Of a DNA stretch of 8,372 nucleotides, positions 5,916-8,372 are shown in pieces. This stretch comes from DASSHC01 sp035693105 (GTDB lineage: Bacteria; Chloroflexota; Chloroflexia; Thermomicrobiales; Thermomicrobiaceae). The position numbers and the translations under genes were made by a program. The DNA is taken from contig DASSHC010000329.1 of assembly GCA_035693105.1 (NCBI GenBank), positions 1 to 8,372 on the forward strand. Reading direction: 5' to 3'. Numbering within the stretch: position 1 is the first letter of the stretch; each line of letters opens with the position of its first letter. The notes below the pieces were generated by a model. That model was given only the letters and a program-made list of their open reading frames with translations. It was not told where the DNA came from and ran no database searches.

Positions 5916-5971
5916 CATCGTGGACGGCTGCCTGGTCGGGAGCGTTCCCGTGCGACGGTCCATCCACGATG
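5916..5971. repeat. Large dyad upstream of pckA
   Basis: CATCGTGGACGG (5916-5927) is an inverted repeat of CCATCCACGATG (5960-5971) with one G-T position, separated by 32 bp. Nested in the middle is a 5-bp hairpin, CGGGA (5937-5941) against TCCCG (5946-5950). The outer right arm overlaps the predicted -10 of pckA. It could be a paired operator for a transcription factor or, if transcription starts further upstream, an RNA structure in the leader. Confidence 0.55.
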
Positions 5972-5997
5972 CTACACCGCATCCGGACGACCGGCAA
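5969..5997 (-). promoter_or_regulatory. Candidate promoter of the pckA operon
   Basis: On the minus strand TTGCCG (5992-5997; 4/6 of TTGACA) is followed after exactly 17 bp by TAGCAT (5969-5974; 4/6 of TATAAT). Transcription would start near 5962, about 90 nt before the pckA ATG. It lies in the gap after the queA stop and its hairpin, where an independent promoter is needed. Confidence 0.45.
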
Positions 5998-6031
5998 CGA
6001 CTCGAACGCTGGCCGAGAGCGAGCGGAGCAA

Positions 6032-6049
6032 GGAGCGCGCCAGCGCTCC
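6032..6049 (-). terminator. Hairpin terminator of the ruvB-queA operon
   Basis: On the minus strand the queA TGA is followed with no gap by GGAGCGC (6043-6049), a 4-nt loop and GCGCTCC (6032-6038), a perfect 7-bp GC-rich stem. Only TTG follows, so the U-tract is poor. Its position directly at the operon end still favours a termination or 3'-end role. Confidence 0.55.
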
Positions 6050-7093
6050 TCAGCGGATCAGCATGGCGTCGCCCAGGCTGTAGAAGCGATAGCGCAGCCG
6101 CACCGCCTCACGATAGGCCGCCAGGATCGTTTCGCGGCCGGCCAGGGCGCTCACCAGCAGCAGCAGGGTGGAGCGCGGCAGGTGGAAGTTGGTGATCAGC
6201 TCATCGACCACCTGGAAGCGGTGGCCGGGGGTGATGAAGAGACCGGTCCAGCCCGACTGCGCCTGCTCGACCGGGGCGGCCAGATCGAGCGACTCCAGCG
6301 TGCGGCAGCTGGTGGTGCCGACCGCGACGACGCGGCCGCCGGACAATTTCGTGCGCCGGATGGCCGCCAGGGTCTCCGGCGGCACGTGGAACCACTCGGC
6401 GTGCATCTCGTGCCGGCGCGCGTCCTCGACCTTGACTGGACGGAAGGTGCCGATGCCGACGTGCAGCGTCAGCCGCGCCAGTTCGACGCCGTGCCGCTGG
6501 AGATTGGCCAGCAACTCGGGCGTGAAGTGCAGGCCCGCGGTCGGCGCCGCCGCCGAGCCGCGATGCTCGGCGTAGACGGTCTGGTAGCGCTCGGGGTCCG
6601 CCAGCCGCTGGTGAATATAGGGCGGCAGCGGCATCTCGCCGAAGGCGGGCAAGTCTTCCTCGACTGCCGCGGGCAGTCGCACCAGCGCCAGCCCCTCCGG
6701 CTCGCGCGCCTCGATCACGGCGCTCTCGCTGCGGCTGCCGTCCGACGCCGCCAGCACCACCTCGGCGCCGGGGCGCAGGCGGCGGCCGGGACGCACCAGC
6801 GCCTCCCACAGACCCGGCGCGCGGCGCGCCAGCAGTAGGATCTCCACCTCACCGCCGCTCGGACGGTGTCCGTGCAACCGAGCCGGCAGCACGCGCGTGT
6901 CGTTGACTACCAGCAGATCGCCCGGCGCCAGATAGTCGCCGATCTCGCCAAAGACGCGATGCTCGATCTGGCCGCTGGCACGGTCGAGCACCAGCAGCCG
7001 CGAGGCGTCCCGCGGCTCGACCGGCGTCTGGGCGATCAGCTCCTCGGGCAGCTCGTAGTCGTAGTCGCGCAGCAGGAGCGGTTCGCCGGGCAT
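6050..7093 (-). CDS. queA: S-adenosylmethionine:tRNA ribosyltransferase-isomerase
   Basis: A 347-residue cytosolic enzyme that transfers and isomerises the ribosyl part of SAM onto 7-aminomethyl-7-deazaguanine at tRNA position 34. The product is epoxyqueuosine, the penultimate step of queuosine synthesis. The length is typical. Family landmarks in order are: YELPEELIAQTPVEPRDASR; VVNDTRVLPARL (62-73); the PLPPYIH loop (155-161); DPERYQTVYA (166-175); GSAAAPTAGLHFT (179-191); LHVGIGTFRPV (210-220); MHAEWF (230-235); GTTSCRTLES (259-268); TNFHLPRSTLLLLVSALAG (301-319); and YRFYSLGDAMLI (335-346). Its ATG lies 3 nt after the ruvB stop with no clear ribosome site, so it is probably translationally coupled to ruvB. 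The ruvB-queA order is common in bacteria. Through ruvB's promoter, queA would also be expressed under the LexA-like box. Confidence 0.97.
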   Translation of the reverse strand: MPGEPLLLRDYDYELPEELIAQTPVEPRDASRLLVLDRASGQIEHRVFGEIGDYLAPGDLLVVNDTRVLPARLHGHRPSGGEVEILLLARRAPGLWEALVRPGRRLRPGAEVVLAASDGSRSESAVIEAREPEGLALVRLPAAVEEDLPAFGEMPLPPYIHQRLADPERYQTVYAEHRGSAAAPTAGLHFTPELLANLQRHGVELARLTLHVGIGTFRPVKVEDARRHEMHAEWFHVPPETLAAIRRTKLSGGRVVAVGTTSCRTLESLDLAAPVEQAQSGWTGLFITPGHRFQVVDELITNFHLPRSTLLLLVSALAGRETILAAYREAVRLRYRFYSLGDAMLIR

Positions 7094-7096
7094 CGG

Positions 7097-8137
7097 CTAG
7101 CGCTGCTCGGGGTCGAAGAAGGACGCCTGAAAGTCGTCGCGCGCTGGCGGCGGCAGCTTCAAGTGCTCGTAGGCGCGGCGGGCGGCGACGCGGCCGCGCG
7201 GGGTGCGCATCATGAAGCCGAGCTGGATCAGATAGGGCTCATAAACGTCCATGATGGTATCGGACTCCTCGCTGGTGGCCGCCGCCAGCGTCTCGATTCC
7301 CACCGGCCCGCCGTCGTTCAGCTCGATCAGCGTTTTGAGGATGCGCCGGTCGATGACGTCCAAACCCAGCGCGTCGATCTCCAACAGATCGAGCGCCTCG
7401 TGCGCCACCGGCACCGTAATGGCGCCCTCGGCCCGCACCTGGGCGTAGTCGCGCACCCGCTTGAGCAGCCGGTTGGCGATGCGCGGCGTGCCGCGCGCCC
7501 GCAGCGCGATCGCGGTGGCCGCGTCGGTATCGAGCTGGACCTCCAGGATGCGCGCCGAGCGGGTGATGATCTCCTCCATGGCCGGCTGAGCGTAGAACTC
7601 GAGCCGGTAGATGGAGCCGAAGCGGTCGCGTAGCGGCGAGGTGAGGAGCGCCAGCCGGGTGGTGGCGCCGACCAGGGTGAAGCGCGGCAAGTTCAGCCGC
7701 ATGCTGCGGGCTGCCGGCCCCTTGCCCAGGACGATGTCGACGGCGTAGTCCTCCATCGCCGGGTAGAGAACCTCTTCGACCACGCGGCTGAGGCGGTGGA
7801 TCTCGTCGATGAAGAGGACGTCGCCCGGCTTGAGGTTCGTCAGGATCGAGACCAGGTCGCCCGGACGCTCGATCGCCGGGCCGGCGGTAGTGCGCAGGTT
7901 GACGCCCATCTCGTGGGCCACGATCGAGGCCAGCGTGGTCTTGCCCAGCCCGGGCGGGCCATAGAGCAGCACGTGGTCGAGCGACTCGCCGCGCGCCTGG
8001 GCCGCCTGGATGGCGATCTTCAGCCCATCCTTGACCTTGTCCTGGCCGATGTACTCGGCCAGCCGGCGCGGACGCAGGCTCCCCTCGACCGGCCCATCCT
8101 CGTCGCGCTGCTTGCCGCTGAGCACTCGTGTGGTCAT
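7097..8137 (-). CDS. ruvB: Holliday junction branch-migration ATPase RuvB
   Basis: A 346-residue AAA+ motor that, with RuvA, drives branch migration of Holliday junctions during recombinational repair. Landmarks are: LRPRRLAEYIGQDKVKDGL (N-terminal RuvB box); Walker A GPPGLGKTT (60-68); GVNLRTTAGPAIERPGDL; Walker B VLFIDEIHRLS (107-117); EEVLYPAMEDY; sensor 1 VGATTR (156-161); TSPLRDRFG with the arginine finger at about Arg170; sensor 2 ARGTPRIANRLLKRVRD (214-230); and the winged-helix domain ending EPYLIQLGFMMRTPRGRVAA. ATG 8137 was chosen; GAGGGAG lies 11 nt upstream, and a TTG at 8167 overlaps the predicted -10. No ruvA or ruvC is adjacent, so RuvA must be encoded elsewhere. The C-terminal tail DFQASFFDPEQR resembles a clamp-binding motif. 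The promoter carries a LexA-like box, as expected for an SOS gene. Confidence 0.98.
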   Translation of the reverse strand: MTTRVLSGKQRDEDGPVEGSLRPRRLAEYIGQDKVKDGLKIAIQAAQARGESLDHVLLYGPPGLGKTTLASIVAHEMGVNLRTTAGPAIERPGDLVSILTNLKPGDVLFIDEIHRLSRVVEEVLYPAMEDYAVDIVLGKGPAARSMRLNLPRFTLVGATTRLALLTSPLRDRFGSIYRLEFYAQPAMEEIITRSARILEVQLDTDAATAIALRARGTPRIANRLLKRVRDYAQVRAEGAITVPVAHEALDLLEIDALGLDVIDRRILKTLIELNDGGPVGIETLAAATSEESDTIMDVYEPYLIQLGFMMRTPRGRVAARRAYEHLKLPPPARDDFQASFFDPEQR

Positions 8138-8166
8138 CGTCGCCGCCGCTCCCTCGTTCCGGGGCA

Positions 8167-8195
8167 AGTATAGCAGACGAGTTAGAACATATGTA
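8167..8195 (-). promoter_or_regulatory. Promoter of the ruvB-queA operon
   Basis: On the minus strand TGCTATACT (8167-8175) is an extended -10 with a 5/6 TATAAT match. A weak -35, TACATA (8190-8195, 3/6), lies 17 bp upstream, inside the LexA-like box. Transcription should start near 8160, about 23 nt before the ruvB ATG. Confidence 0.65.
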
Positions 8196-8197
8196 CG
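8184..8197 (-). promoter_or_regulatory. LexA-like SOS box in the ruvB promoter
   Basis: On the minus strand CGTACATATGTTCT matches 12 of 14 positions of CGAACATATGTTCG. One half-site is perfect (GTTC), the other has one change (GTAC for GAAC), and the 4-bp centre ATAT is consensus. It covers the -35 and the upstream spacer, so LexA would block polymerase. ruvB is a classic SOS gene in many bacteria. Confidence 0.65.
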
Positions 8198-8251
8198 TAT
8201 TTGGGGGTGAGGGGAGTGGCGAATACGAGCGACCAGTGGCAGGGCACGACG

Positions 8252-8372
8252 AGTCCTTCGACCGCGCTCAGAATGACCGGGTTAGGGAGGTGGCCTTCCG
8301 GACGAGACACATCCTCGCCGCCCGCCGCGTTCTATCACTGTCATTCCGAGTCGTCATGAGCCTCGGCTCGCC
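8252..8372 (-). repeat. Palindromic intergenic repeat, copy B, reaching the right edge
   Basis: Read on the minus strand, this begins with the same 33 nt as copy A (one mismatch) at 8372-8340. It ends with GTCATTCTGAGCGCGGTCG, running on to 8252. CTCAGAATGAC (8267-8277) and GTCATTCCGAG (8340-8350) form an 11-bp dyad with one mismatch. The 62 bp between them have the same length as in copy A but mostly different sequence. The element may continue past the window. The rest of the 8138-8372 gap holds only the ruvB promoter region. Confidence 0.65.

Noticed and set aside
5969..7633. Plus-strand open frames opposite queA and ruvB
   Set aside because: Antisense to two unambiguous genes; low-complexity Arg/Ala/Gln translations.
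8138..8167. Longer RuvB from TTG at 8167
   Set aside because: The codon overlaps the -10 element of the ruvB promoter and has no ribosome site. ATG 8137 gives the normal family length.
2702..8372. Composite transposon bounded by the inverted repeats
   Set aside because: No transposase or integrase lies between the copies, and the enclosed genes are chromosomal housekeeping genes with matching composition.
1..8372. CRISPR array, tRNA or rRNA genes, chromosomal origin
   Set aside because: No regularly spaced direct repeats, no tRNA or rRNA signature and no cluster of DnaA boxes was seen, although dnaN is present.

Overview
This is a GC-rich bacterial window (roughly two-thirds G+C by eye) with short intergenic gaps. 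The best guess for the host is a Chloroflexota lineage of the Thermomicrobia type. The support is indirect: Gram-positive-style LexA boxes (GAAC-N4-GTTC), which are also known in the Chloroflexota genus Dehalococcoides; the character of the DnaN, RuvB, QueA and PckA proteins; and intergenic repeats ending in GTCATTCYGAG. The phylum is an inference.

Layout, left to right. (1) Positions 1-127, minus strand: the first 42 codons of dnaN (DNA polymerase sliding clamp), running off the left edge, with an extended -10 promoter at 177-185. (2) Divergent from it, a near-consensus sigma-70 promoter (TTGACA, 16 bp, TACAAT) overlaid by a perfect GAAC-N4-GTTC LexA box at 269-282. It drives a two-gene plus-strand operon: a 197-residue protein resembling Rad52/ERF-type single-strand annealing proteins (312-905), and a 70-residue helical protein of unknown function (936-1148). 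(3) A hairpin-rich leader, then a class V PLP-dependent aminotransferase-fold enzyme (1403-2596). (4) A convergent junction with a likely bidirectional terminator and one copy of a roughly 120-bp palindromic repeat (2702-2823). (5) A minus-strand cluster pckA - lipoprotein cyclophilin - histidine phosphatase (5870 down to 2870), with a candidate promoter and a large dyad upstream of pckA. (6) A minus-strand operon ruvB-queA (8137 down to 6050), ending in a hairpin directly after the queA stop. A second LexA-like box lies inside the ruvB promoter. (7) At the right edge, a second, inverted copy of the palindromic repeat (8252 to the end).

The unifying theme of the two ends is DNA damage and replication. 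One LexA box sits over the promoter of the putative annealing protein and its small partner, and another sits in the promoter of the Holliday-junction motor RuvB. The replication clamp gene shares the first control region. The SOS-controlled annealing-protein operon is the most promising candidate for an undescribed system. The centre holds ordinary metabolic genes (PEP carboxykinase, a secreted prolyl isomerase, a phosphatase, an aminotransferase-fold enzyme) plus queuosine tRNA modification (queA).
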